64,000 nt of DNA from Pseudochelatococcus sp050946405 (GTDB taxonomy: Bacteria; Pseudomonadota; Alphaproteobacteria; Rhizobiales; Beijerinckiaceae), in NCBI RefSeq assembly GCF_050946405.1, contig NZ_JBMNUS010000005.1, forward strand, positions 124,001 to 188,000, in the 5' to 3' direction. Positions 1 to 8,148 of the stretch are shown one piece after another. The first letter of the stretch is position 1, and the number at the start of each line of letters is the position of its first letter. The notes beneath the pieces were generated by a model. That model worked only from the letters and a program-made list of their open reading frames with translations, was not told the DNA's origin and did no database searches. Both the position numbers and the translations under genes were made by a program.

Positions 1-939
1 GTCCTTGATCATGTAGCCGACGACCAGTTCCGGGATGCTCCTGTCGACGGCGACCTCCACGCGCAGCGCCGCCGGCTCGCCGACTTTCAGCATCTCGGTG
101 GGATTGCCGTTCCCGTCGAGCAGTTCCACGACGGTTATCCGCGCCTCTCCCGTGCCCGAGAGGGTCTGCACGCGGCCGTCCCGCGCCTGCTGCTGGGTCA
201 GCCGCGAGCCTTCCTTTTCGGCGATGATGGCGTTGTAGAGGTCGAGGACGTTTTCCGGCGGGCCGTCCATCCGCAGGGTGCCGCGGTCGATCAGGATCGC
301 CCGGTTGCACAGCGTGGCCACCGCGCCCCTGTCGTGAGAGACGAGCAGCAATGTCGTGCCCGCCTCGCGGAACTCGCGGATGCGCGCGAAACTCTTGTGC
401 TGGAAGTAGGAATCGCCGACGGACAGCGCCTCGTCGACGATCAGCACCTGCGGGCGGAAGGCGGTGGCCACCGCGAAGGCGAGCCGCACCTGCATGCCGC
501 TGGAATAGACATGCAGCGGCTCGTCGAAATAGTCGCCGATCTCGGCGAAATCCTCGATGCCGTCCATCGCGGCGAGGATCTTTTCCTGCGAGAAGCCCAT
601 CAGGCCGGCCGTGTTGAGCACGTTGGCGCGCCCCGTCATCTCGGGGTTGAAACCCATGCCCAGTTCCAGCAGGGCGGCGATCCTGCCCTCGCGGTGAACG
701 GTGCCGCTGGTGGGCTGCATGGTGCCCGCCATAATCTTCAACAGCGTGCTCTTGCCCGCTCCGTTCTGGCCGACGATGCCGACGGCCTCGCCCGCCTCGA
801 CCGAGAAGTTGATGTCGTGCAGGATGTGGCGCTCGTCGCGGCTCGCGTCGGGCCGGCCGAACCACGACAGCATGCGCCGCCATTCCGAGCCGTAGGCCCG
901 GAAACTCTTGGAAATGCCTTCGGCACGTAAAACGCTCAT
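1..939 (-). CDS. wzt: Polysaccharide/O-antigen ABC exporter ATPase (Wzt type), C-terminus cut by window edge
   Basis: ATP-binding subunit that powers export of undecaprenyl-linked polysaccharide (O-antigen or capsule) across the inner membrane. 313 codons are present from ATG at 939; the gene continues past base 1. Visible motifs are Walker A GQNGAGKST near residue 57, the signature YSSGMQVR in place of the canonical LSGGQ, Walker B VLIVDEA, and a switch histidine in LLVSHD. From about residue 250 a second, beta-rich domain begins (ITVVELLDGNG...), which fits the Wzt C-terminal carbohydrate-binding domain that reads the end modification of the chain. The start codon overlaps the permease stop (ATGA), so the two are translationally coupled. 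KpsT/TagH-type exporters are the alternative, but the C-terminal extension favours Wzt. Confidence 0.9.
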   Translation of the reverse strand, partial: MSVLRAEGISKSFRAYGSEWRRMLSWFGRPDASRDERHILHDINFSVEAGEAVGIVGQNGAGKSTLLKIMAGTMQPTSGTVHREGRIAALLELGMGFNPEMTGRANVLNTAGLMGFSQEKILAAMDGIEDFAEIGDYFDEPLHVYSSGMQVRLAFAVATAFRPQVLIVDEALSVGDSYFQHKSFARIREFREAGTTLLLVSHDRGAVATLCNRAILIDRGTLRMDGPPENVLDLYNAIIAEKEGSRLTQQQARDGRVQTLSGTGEARITVVELLDGNGNPTEMLKVGEPAALRVEVAVDRSIPELVVGYMIKD

Positions 940-1808
940 AGAACGTCAACCATATCTGCGTTGGCCCGGCGAAACACCATCAGGGAAAAGGCGCACGCGA
1001 CCGCGGCGATAACGGCCACCGTGACGATGCCGGACAGCGACGGCGGGTTATGAAAGACAATGGCCTCATGGTAGAATGTCACCATCTCGAACATGGGGCC
1101 GACATGCAGATAGGCCGCGTATTGCGGCGGAATGACGCTGGCGGGGTAGACGATCGGCGTGAACCAGAACAGCACTTGCAGAACGATGGGTACAGCTTGT
1201 TCGATATCCCTGACGAAGACGTTGACGATGCCGAGGAAGATGCCGCAGCCGGCGGCGAACAGCGCGATGATCGGCGCCATCAGGGGAATGTACAGGAACG
1301 TCCAGGAGAATTCATGCCCGAGGGGAACGAACAGGGCGATCATCACCACGAACAGGATCATGTTGTTCACAAGAGCGGAACCCACAGCAATCACCGGCAG
1401 GGTGATGCGCGGAAAATAGACCTTCTTCATGATGTTCGCGTTGGAGACGAATATCTTGAGACACCGATCGAGCACTTCCGCGAAAAGGTTCCAGGCCAGA
1501 AGGCCGGACATCAGGTAGACCGCATAGGCGTATTGGCCTGAAACGCCGGGAAGTTTCGATGAAAGCAGGTTCGACAGGATGAAAGCGTAGATCATGGCCT
1601 GCGAAAGCGGTTGCAGGATCAGCCACGCGCTGCCCAGCTTGCTGCGTGCGAGGCGTGTGTAAAAATCGTTCCAGATCGAATTGGCCACGAAATGGCGATA
1701 TTCCCAAAGATTGCGCAGCATGCCGACCATATGACCCGTTATCTCCATGAACGTCGTCCGTGCAATCGTTCGCAACCGCAGCTCCGGCGACTTCATCGAC
1801 GTGGCCAC
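936..1808 (-). CDS. wzm: Polysaccharide/O-antigen ABC exporter permease (Wzm/ABC-2 family)
   Basis: Membrane subunit of the exporter, 290 residues, the usual size for Wzm/KpsM/TagG permeases. About six hydrophobic segments are visible, beginning with GSAWLILQPLSQAMIYAFIL near residue 60, and the family-typical stretch FWFTPIVYPASVIP lies near residue 220. The region before the first membrane segment (NLWEYRHFVANSIWNDFYTR) matches the amphipathic N-terminus of this family. The longest frame starts with GTG at 1808; ATG at 1796 is an equally plausible start, and neither has a good ribosome-binding site. It is transcribed ahead of wzt with a 4-bp overlap. Upstream lies a strikingly AT-rich block likely to hold the promoter. 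Confidence 0.9.
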   Translation of the reverse strand: MATSMKSPELRLRTIARTTFMEITGHMVGMLRNLWEYRHFVANSIWNDFYTRLARSKLGSAWLILQPLSQAMIYAFILSNLLSSKLPGVSGQYAYAVYLMSGLLAWNLFAEVLDRCLKIFVSNANIMKKVYFPRITLPVIAVGSALVNNMILFVVMIALFVPLGHEFSWTFLYIPLMAPIIALFAAGCGIFLGIVNVFVRDIEQAVPIVLQVLFWFTPIVYPASVIPPQYAAYLHVGPMFEMVTFYHEAIVFHNPPSLSGIVTVAVIAAVACAFSLMVFRRANADMVDVL

Positions 1809-2030
1809 TATTACAACACTGTAGCACGCAAAGTGAAGAGCATTTTAGTTGTTCCAGAAGCATCGGAATGCGATAATGCGCGGCGCATGATAGCAAGTGA
1901 ATAATATACGAATAAAAGTAGAAATTCATTTATTATAGAATAATTTTGATTATAATCGCAATATTTATATTATTATTGATATAATATTTAATATATATTT
2001 ATAATTAAGACGCCGATATCGGGTCTATGG
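1809..2030. promoter_or_regulatory. AT-rich block upstream of wzm-wzt
   Basis: From about 1835 to 2010 the sequence is almost entirely A and T (runs such as TATTATTATTGATATAATA), in sharp contrast to the GC-rich surroundings. It contains no convincing gene. It lies directly upstream of the polysaccharide exporter operon, so it probably carries its promoter and may be a target for an AT-binding nucleoid protein (MucR/Ros or HvrA type in this order). That role is inference; only the composition and position are seen. Confidence 0.5.
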
Positions 2031-2099
2031 CCGCGGCTGTGCGCCGCCGTCGCGCTTTCGCGCGGCATTCCGGCCGGCGTGCGGCGGAAACGTCTCGTG

Positions 2100-2134
2100 C
2101 CCTATCCCGATGAGCATGACTCGTCGGGATAGGG
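2100..2134. repeat. Intergenic inverted repeat (hairpin)
   Basis: Arms CCCTATCCCGA (2100-2110) and TCGGGATAGGG (2124-2134) are perfect complements separated by 13 bases. No T-run follows, so it is not an obvious terminator. It lies in the 530-bp gap between wzm and the chemoreceptor; otherwise, apart from the terminator at 2238-2272, I see nothing coding in 2030-2338. Confidence 0.5.
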
Positions 2135-2237
2135 CCGAGCCGGTGCGGCGCTTGAGCAAAGTCCGCACCCGACCCGTCGCGGACCGGGAGCGTCCGTATC
2201 GGTCAACCCGTCCTATAACGGCCTTGGCAGATGGAAA

Positions 2238-2272
2238 GGTCGGGGCGGCCGGAATCTCCGGCTGCCCCGACC
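2238..2272 (-). terminator. Probable terminator of the chemoreceptor gene
   Basis: Strong hairpin with outer arms GGTCGGGGC and GCCCCGACC and an inner CCGG/CCGG stem. Read on the minus strand it lies about 65 bases past the chemoreceptor stop codon and is followed by a short TTT tract. The stem is very stable but the T-run is short, so efficiency is uncertain. Confidence 0.6.
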
Positions 2273-2338
2273 CGAAGGTTTTGTCAGCGGTTCCGCCGCG
2301 CCGGACGGCGCTCTGACGCCTCATGCCCGGCGGGCTGG

Positions 2339-4444
2339 CTATGCGGCCATGCGCGGAGCCGTGCGGATGTGCGCGATGAAATCGTCCACGGCGTTCTGCA
2401 GTTTCCGGGATTCTTCGGAAAGTTCGTTGGCCGTAACCAGCACCCGGGCCGCGGCGTTTTCCGTTTCGGAGGCCGACTGCCTGACGTGCACGATGTTCTG
2501 CGTCACGGCGCCGGTGCCGGTGGCGGTATCCTGAATGGTGCGCGAGATCTCGCCGGTGGCCGATCCCTGCTCCTCGACGGCGGCCGCGATGGCGGTCGAT
2601 ATCTCGTTGATCTGATGGATCGTGGTGGTGATGCCGTCGATTGTCCTGACCGCGTTGTCCGTTTGCTTCTGAATGCCGGAAACCCGCTCGGTGATGTCCT
2701 GCGCCGCCTTGGCGACCTGGTCGGCGAGGTTCTTGACCTCGCTTGCGACCACGGCGAAGCCTCTGCCGGCGTCGCCCGCGCGCGCGGCTTCGATGGTGGC
2801 GTTCAGGGCCAGCAGATTCACCTGGCTTGCGATGTCCCCGATCATTTTCACGACGCCGCCGATATCGTCGGCCGCCTGGTTGAGATCGTGCATGACCTGC
2901 CCGGTCGCCTCCGCCTCGGCGACGCAGGACGAGGCGACCTGCACGGAAGCCTCGATTCGCCGGTTGATCTCGGCGATGGAAGTGTTGAGCTCTTCCGCCG
3001 CCGAGGCGACCATGTTCAGATTGGCGGATGATTCCTCGGCCGCCGACGATACCGTCGCGGATTGATGCGCGGTTCTGTCCGCGATCGAGGACATGGAGTG
3101 CGCGTTGCTTTGCATCTCGTTGGCGGCGGAGGAAACCGCCGTGACGACGCCCTTGACCTCGCGCTCGAAATCCTCGGCCATTTTCAGCATGAGCGCCCGG
3201 TTTCTCGCCTCTTCCTCCTTCTCGCGCTCGTGCTGCGCGGTGCGCATGCGGTCCATCTCGACGGCGTTGTCCTTGAAGACCTGGAGTGCGCGCGCCATCG
3301 CTCCCAGCTCGTCCCGCTGGCCGGTCGCGGGCAGGGAAACGTCGAGCTTCCCGGCGGCAAGTTCCGCCATCGCGTCCGTCATCGCCGCCACCGGCTGCAC
3401 GATGCCCCTGCCCACGCGCCAGGCCACGACGCCGCCGATGACCGAACAGACGACGCCGACGAGAACGCAGAGCAGCGTCAGGGAGTTGGCCTCGGCCAGA
3501 ATGCTTTTCATCGGCACGGCCACCGCCAGCGTCCAGGTGCCCTGAACATTGCCGAAATCGACCGGCTGCACCCGCAGGAAATATTCCTCTTCACCAAGGA
3601 TCGCCGGGGCTTCGAAGACATCGCCCCGCGCCATCGCCGCCCGCGCCGCTTCCGGCAGGTCGGTGCTGGGCTGCATCCGCAGCCCTTCCTGCGGATGGGC
3701 GATGTACATGCCTTTCTCCGAGATCAACGCGACATGGCCGTCGCCATAGGGCCGCTGGGCGTTGAGGATATCCGAGATGCTGGCCAGCGAGATGTCGATT
3801 CCGGCGACGCCGCGCACCTCGTTCTCCACCAGCACCGGCACGGCGGCGCTGGTCATCAGTTCCTGCGTGAAATCCTCATCGACATAAGGCTCGGTCAGGG
3901 CCGGGCGGCGGGCGCGGCTGGCGACGGCGTAATATTCCTCGCTCTGCACCGCCTCAAAGCTCAACCCTTCGGAAGTATCGGCTTCCGGCGCGCCCGACTC
4001 GCCCTTGGTCCATGTCATGCTCATGCGGCCGGTGCCGGGCAGCCCCAGCATCTCGCCGTCCCTCGGCTCCCTGAACTCGGCGTCGCGCCCGTCGAACCCG
4101 TTGTCGGTCATATCGATCCAGGCCCCGGCATAGCCGCGGTCCGTCTGCATGATCCGGCGCAGGATATGATTGACGACGCTGCGGCGCGGGGCTTCCCCCG
4201 CGATTTCCACCTGCGCGGCGCGGGCGATGGAGGCGGCGTCGCCGATCGCGGCGTCCACCTCCTGCCGGATGCGGGAAGCCTGACCGGCGGCGATCTCCTG
4301 CACCATCTTGATCGCCGTCGTCTCGGCGGCGGGGCGCGCCAGCATGATCAGCGTGACGGCGATCGCCCCGGCGCAAGCCGCAATCATCATCGCGGTGCTG
4401 AAAATGATTTTCGCTTTCAGGCTCGCGTTGCGCCAAAGCATCAT
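2339..4444 (-). CDS. Methyl-accepting chemotaxis protein with large periplasmic sensor
   Basis: Transmembrane chemoreceptor, 701 residues. A first membrane segment lies at about residues 10-32, followed by a periplasmic double-Cache-like sensor to about 300 (typical YVDEDFTQELMTSAAVPV stretch and a later VAGIDIS strand). A second membrane segment (SLTLLCVLVGVVCSVIGGVV) is followed by a HAMP domain (MTDAMAELAAGKLDVSLPA) and a signalling domain whose tip carries the classic NLLALNATIEAARAG hairpin and VASEVKNLADQ. Start ATG at 4444 has AAGGA about 9 bases upstream. No che genes are nearby, so it is an orphan receptor feeding a remote chemotaxis array. The ligand cannot be read from sequence; amino or organic acids are common for this sensor type. 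Confidence 0.95.
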   Translation of the reverse strand: MMLWRNASLKAKIIFSTAMMIAACAGAIAVTLIMLARPAAETTAIKMVQEIAAGQASRIRQEVDAAIGDAASIARAAQVEIAGEAPRRSVVNHILRRIMQTDRGYAGAWIDMTDNGFDGRDAEFREPRDGEMLGLPGTGRMSMTWTKGESGAPEADTSEGLSFEAVQSEEYYAVASRARRPALTEPYVDEDFTQELMTSAAVPVLVENEVRGVAGIDISLASISDILNAQRPYGDGHVALISEKGMYIAHPQEGLRMQPSTDLPEAARAAMARGDVFEAPAILGEEEYFLRVQPVDFGNVQGTWTLAVAVPMKSILAEANSLTLLCVLVGVVCSVIGGVVAWRVGRGIVQPVAAMTDAMAELAAGKLDVSLPATGQRDELGAMARALQVFKDNAVEMDRMRTAQHEREKEEEARNRALMLKMAEDFEREVKGVVTAVSSAANEMQSNAHSMSSIADRTAHQSATVSSAAEESSANLNMVASAAEELNTSIAEINRRIEASVQVASSCVAEAEATGQVMHDLNQAADDIGGVVKMIGDIASQVNLLALNATIEAARAGDAGRGFAVVASEVKNLADQVAKAAQDITERVSGIQKQTDNAVRTIDGITTTIHQINEISTAIAAAVEEQGSATGEISRTIQDTATGTGAVTQNIVHVRQSASETENAAARVLVTANELSEESRKLQNAVDDFIAHIRTAPRMAA

Positions 4445-5210
4445 TCTGGAAGTTCCTTTCTCTTTCTGTCAGTCGGTCCGATCCGTTTCCGCCGCCGGCC
4501 CGTCAGGCGCGCTTCACCTGACACGGGGCAGGGACCGGTTGATCACGCATTGATGTATTCGAAATGAGAATGTCCTGAACGAGATCGGGTCAGGAATTTT
4601 TTCGATGTCTTACACAAGCAGAGAAAGGAACGATTTCAATCGTATCGGTTCCCTTCATTCTCGGAATACCTGATTTTAAAGGAAAGACGGCATGCTCATG
4701 AGAGATTCCGCCGGTTTTCATCGCTGTTCCACCATCTGACATCCGACCCGGATACGGCTGATGGGCTCGATCCTCGGCATGGTTTCGTCATGCCGGCTGT
4801 CTTGCACTGCCGGAGCGCGGCAGCAAGTGCAAAACAGCAGCGGCAAAAGAATTCCAGCGTCATTCATGGCCGGATTTTATGAACGAGGGGAGATGAAAAG
4901 CATTGATAAGCCTCAAAATATGTGAAGATGAAGCTAATTTCACTATAGATGCCAATTTAGCATTGTATTAATATATAGCCATATATTAAGTAATGCTTTG
5001 ATCTTCAGATCCATTACACAGCATAATTTTTCAAGTCAATGAAAATATTCTTCGCTGGCTGATGGTTTTTGATGATGTTTTTCGGCGTCGTCCGCCGGGA
5101 AGCCCTTTCCGCGAAAGCGCTTCCATCGCCGGGACGATATCGCGCCGCTCGGGAAAGGCGCCGGCGCGCCCGTCCGGCGAACGATCTCCGCCTGAACGGA
5201 ACGCGCTCCA
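4445..5210. other. Gene-free region with AT-rich segment
   Basis: About 770 bases without a credible coding frame. The stretch 4860-5045 is notably AT-rich (for example the TTAATATATAG and ATATATTAAG motifs around 4966-4990) and probably includes regulatory DNA or a relic insertion point. The part next to 4444 must hold the chemoreceptor promoter. The open frames seen here lack codon bias and homology I recognise. Confidence 0.4.
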
Positions 5211-5415
5211 GAGCCGTTTGCGTTCACGCCGATCCATCGAATTGAACGCAAGTGGCGGTAAAATATAGAATTTAGAGCATTTCGGCGTTTCGTTGAAACG
5301 CCGAAATGCTCTATCTTATTGACTTGACGCGTTTTCTTCACGCAAAGCGGTATCCGCTTTGCTTGAAAACGCTTTAGGGCGGCGTGACGATTCCGCTTGA
5401 ATGCACGCCGCTCTA
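5211..5415. repeat. Modular palindromic intergenic repeat, copy 1 (order B'-A-C)
   Basis: Mosaic of three palindromic modules. Module B (inverted) at about 5211-5274 carries the GCGTTCA/TGAACGC arms. Module A at 5273-5376 has a perfect palindrome core at 5273-5313 (arm GAGCATTTCGGCGTTTC) plus a CTTCACGCAAAGCGG tail. Module C at 5377-5415 has GGCGTG/CACGCC arms. The same modules occur in other orders at 11112, 26418 and 44208. The last bases (CTA, plus strand) are the TAG stop codon of arfB. Confidence 0.85.
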
Positions 5416-5835
5416 ATCGGCGGGCGGCTTCCTGCTTCGCATCGCCTTGATATCGCCGCGGCGGGCTTTTTCTTCGAGACGGCGGCGGTTGGAGGCCCTC
5501 GTAGGCTGCGTCGGGCGGCGGATGGCCTGACGCTGCGCCGCCTGCCGGATGAGATCGACGAGGCGGCGCAGGGCCTCCGCCCGGTTGCGCTCCTGCGTGC
5601 GGAAATTGCGCGCCACGATCACGATGACGCCCTCGCGCGTCAGCCGCTGCCCCGCGAGTTCCATCAGCCGCGTCCGCACGTGCTCCGGCAGATTGGGCGA
5701 GCGGCGCGCATCGAAACGCAGTTGCACCGCCGTCGCCACCTTGTTGACGTTCTGTCCGCCGGGACCGGACGCATGAACGAAGCTTTCCTCTATTTCGGCG
5801 TCGTCGAGCGCGATGAAATGGGTGATCGGGATCAT
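5413..5835 (-). CDS. arfB: Alternative ribosome-rescue factor ArfB (class I release-factor-like hydrolase)
   Basis: Rescues ribosomes stalled on truncated mRNA by hydrolysing peptidyl-tRNA without a stop codon. The 140-residue protein carries the catalytic GGQ motif (HASGPGGQNVNKVAT, residues 20-34) and a long basic C-terminal tail (NRRRLEEKARRGDIKAMRSRKP) that family members thread into the empty mRNA channel. The frame is open further upstream, but family alignment and the MIPITHFI N-terminus favour ATG at 5835. The stop codon is contributed by the terminal bases of the adjacent repeat, so the C-terminal tail may have been trimmed or extended by repeat insertion. It stands alone, separated from the IalB gene by 123 bp. 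Confidence 0.93.
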   Translation of the reverse strand: MIPITHFIALDDAEIEESFVHASGPGGQNVNKVATAVQLRFDARRSPNLPEHVRTRLMELAGQRLTREGVIVIVARNFRTQERNRAEALRRLVDLIRQAAQRQAIRRPTQPTRASNRRRLEEKARRGDIKAMRSRKPPAD

Positions 5836-5958
5836 ATCCGGCGTCCATGAACGGCTTCGCCATCTGCGTCGCCTCCGCAGGCCCAACCTACAGCAAGCAG
5901 GGCCGGGGCGGAACCGCGGACATGATGCCGCGAGCACGGCCCAACGGCGAAACCCGGA

Positions 5959-6522
5959 TCAGGCGCCCGCGACCTGTTTCAGCGCCGCCGCCGAGCCCTT
6001 CAGCGAGAACCTGAATTCCGCCGTGCGCCCGTCTATCAGGGTGATCGTCGCGGTCGCTTCCTCGCCGGCCGCGAGTTCTTTCAGAAAGCCGGCGTTCGCG
6101 GGCGCCGTCGCGTCGCACTGGCGCGGCGAGCAGGTGGCGTAGGCCAGCTTGCGGTCCGCGGCCTTGCCGATCTTCAACACGACGCCCGCGCCGATCCGGA
6201 TGCCGGTGGGAGTCTGGATGACGGCCGTCAGCTTGTCGGAAGCGTCTTTCCCCACCGCCCATACGAGAACGACATTGCCGCTCTGGTTGTCCGCGACGCG
6301 CAACACGGCGGTGCAGTCGTTCTTTTTCTCGGCGAGGTCGCGGCAGGTGACCGTCCAAGAATCATGAATCGTGGTTTCGATGCGCCGGGGCGCGCTTGCG
6401 GCGGCCTCCGGCTTCTGCGCCAGGGCGGCCCCGTGCCCGCCCGCGCCGGCAGCGATGAACAGGCCGGTGGCGAGCGCAGGGCCGGCAAGACTGGCCGGCG
6501 CGCATGCAGCGATCTTTTTCAT
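5959..6522 (-). CDS. Invasion-associated locus B (IalB) family periplasmic protein
   Basis: 187-residue exported protein. The signal peptide covers about residues 1-35 (MKKIAACAPASLAGPALATG... ending near ALAQ). The mature part matches the IalB family, with an early SWTVTCRD strand and four cysteines in two pairs (CRDLAEKKNDC and CSPRQC), probably disulphides. Named after the Bartonella invasion locus, the family is widespread in non-pathogenic Hyphomicrobiales, where its role is unknown and probably linked to the envelope. ATG at 6522 has an AGGCTCCGA-like upstream stretch but no strong ribosome-binding site. Its presence is one of the better taxonomic hints in the window. Confidence 0.88.
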   Translation of the reverse strand: MKKIAACAPASLAGPALATGLFIAAGAGGHGAALAQKPEAAASAPRRIETTIHDSWTVTCRDLAEKKNDCTAVLRVADNQSGNVVLVWAVGKDASDKLTAVIQTPTGIRIGAGVVLKIGKAADRKLAYATCSPRQCDATAPANAGFLKELAAGEEATATITLIDGRTAEFRFSLKGSAAALKQVAGA

Positions 6523-6678
6523 GGGTCGGAGCCTCTTTCAGCCATCACATGACGGACCGCAGCCTGCCTTGCGCAAGCGGCGGCGTTGCCGCGACACATG
6601 TAGCATGAAAAAGCGGCTCCGTGCGTCAAAAACGACGCGACGCGCCGGGAGGCGCCTTCGCCCGAAAGGCGCGTTTCG

Positions 6679-6945
6679 TCAGCGCGTCGGCAGCTTGACG
6701 CCTGCCGATTCGCCCGACAGATAGGGACGATCGATGCGGCGGCGGTCGCTGTAGTCGAGCGGCTGGCCGCGGGCGGAATCGGCGACGTAGTTCGGCACGC
6801 GCTGCCCGTTGTTCGCCGGGCGGGCGTAAAGGAAGCTGTCGTCCGTGCGGCGGTCGAGAGGCTCGGCGGCAACGGGGAGCGCCGTCAGCGCCGTGGCGAG
6901 CGAGATAGCAAGTAACGCGCCTCGGGCAATCGTTGTGCGAACCAT
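6679..6945 (-). CDS. Small exported protein of unknown function
   Basis: An 88-residue protein with a clear signal peptide (MVRTTIARGALLAISLATAL..., cleavage near VAAEP), followed by a short polar, Arg/Asp-rich mature part of about 60 residues (DDSFLYARP, DYSDRRRIDRPYL). The frame is open upstream, but ATG at 6945 has AGGACGAGG directly before it and gives the proper signal peptide. I do not recognise a family. It lies between the IalB-family gene and epmB on the same strand, with more than 130 bp on each side, so it is probably transcribed alone. Confidence 0.7.
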   Translation of the reverse strand: MVRTTIARGALLAISLATALTALPVAAEPLDRRTDDSFLYARPANNGQRVPNYVADSARGQPLDYSDRRRIDRPYLSGESAGVKLPTR

Positions 6946-7083
6946 GAGCCTCGTCCTTTTCGGCGGCAATGTCCGACAATCAATACAGATGATTGCGCAA
7001 AACACAATCGCAATACGTGCGGCGAGGCCGAAACGGCGCCGCCCCCTCCAGCCCATCAAGGCGGATAAACCCGCACCCGCGAT

Positions 7084-8148
7084 TCATTCGGGCGGATAAA
7101 GATGGGTGTTGCCGCGAAAATCGGTGACGCGCCATCGATCGCGCGCGCCGGTTTCCTCCGCATCGCAGGGATTGAGGGGCGCCTTGCCGTGGCCGCCGGG
7201 AATATCGAGCACGTAGGTCGGCTGGCACAGGCCGGAGTAATGGCCGCGCAGCGCCCGCACCAGCGCCTGCCCCTCCGCGATGCCGGTGCGGAAATGGCCG
7301 GTGCCCGGTGCGAGATCGCCATGATGCAGATAATAGGGCTTGATGCGGTTTTCGACGAAGGTGCGCATCAGGCCGCCGAGCGTTGCGGGATCGTTGTTGA
7401 CGCCGCGCAGCAGCACGGACTGGCTGAGCATGACGATGCCTGCATCCACGAGCCGCGCGCAGGCGGCGCGGGCGGGCAAGCCGAACTCGCGCGGATGGTT
7501 GGCGTGCAGCACCACGTAGGTGGCTTTGTCCGGCGTCCTGATGGCCTCGACGAGCGCGGGTGAAATCCGTTCGGGCGCGACGACAGGCACCCGCGTGTGC
7601 CAGCGCAGCACCTTGACGTGATCGATCCGCCGCAGGCGCGCCACCACTTCCGCGAGACGGCGCGGCGACAGGATGAGCGGGTCGCCGCCGGTGATCACGA
7701 CCTCCCAGATGTCGGGGCAGGCGGCGATATAAGCCAGGGCGGCGTCGAGCGTCGCGGCGTCGAGCGCGGTGGGCTGGCCGGGGCCGACCATCTCGCGCCG
7801 GAAGCAGAAACGGCAGTAGACCGGGCAGACGTGCACGAGCTTCAGCAGCACCCGGTCGGGATAGCGGTGCACGATGCCCTCGACCGGCGAATGCGCGTGA
7901 TCGCCGATCGGATCGTCGCGCTCCTGCGGCGTCTGGTCCAACTCGCGTTCGTCGGGCACGAACTGGCGGGCGATGGGGTCGTCGGGATCGTCACCGTCGA
8001 CGAGATCCGCCATCGTCGGCGTGATGGCGATGGCGTAGCGCGCGGCGACCCGCTCGAGCGCCTCCCGTTCCGCGGCCGCGATGAACCCCGCCTGCGCCAG
8101 CTCCTGCGGATGGCGGAGGGTGGCGCGGGTCTTCGCCGGCGCGCTCAT
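7084..8148 (-). CDS. epmB: EF-P beta-lysylation protein EpmB (radical SAM lysine 2,3-aminomutase)
   Basis: Radical SAM enzyme converting (S)-alpha-lysine to (R)-beta-lysine for attachment to elongation factor P. 354 residues. The iron-sulphur motif CPVYCRFC lies near residue 113, followed by PLP/SAM-domain features of the KamA family (VITGGDPLIL, RWHTRVPV, VVLHANHP, and HHGDLAPGTGHF). Start ATG at 8148 overlaps the epmA stop (ATGA), which sets the start against a much longer open frame. The short length and the epmA/efp neighbourhood distinguish it from catabolic KamA. Confidence 0.93.
   Translation of the reverse strand: MSAPAKTRATLRHPQELAQAGFIAAAEREALERVAARYAIAITPTMADLVDGDDPDDPIARQFVPDERELDQTPQERDDPIGDHAHSPVEGIVHRYPDRVLLKLVHVCPVYCRFCFRREMVGPGQPTALDAATLDAALAYIAACPDIWEVVITGGDPLILSPRRLAEVVARLRRIDHVKVLRWHTRVPVVAPERISPALVEAIRTPDKATYVVLHANHPREFGLPARAACARLVDAGIVMLSQSVLLRGVNNDPATLGGLMRTFVENRIKPYYLHHGDLAPGTGHFRTGIAEGQALVRALRGHYSGLCQPTYVLDIPGGHGKAPLNPCDAEETGARDRWRVTDFRGNTHLYPPE

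Noticed and set aside
2025..2324. 99-residue open frame on the minus strand between wzm and the chemoreceptor
   Set aside because: It covers two hairpins including the probable chemoreceptor terminator, is Arg-rich without a recognisable fold, and resembles the chance frames common in GC-rich DNA.
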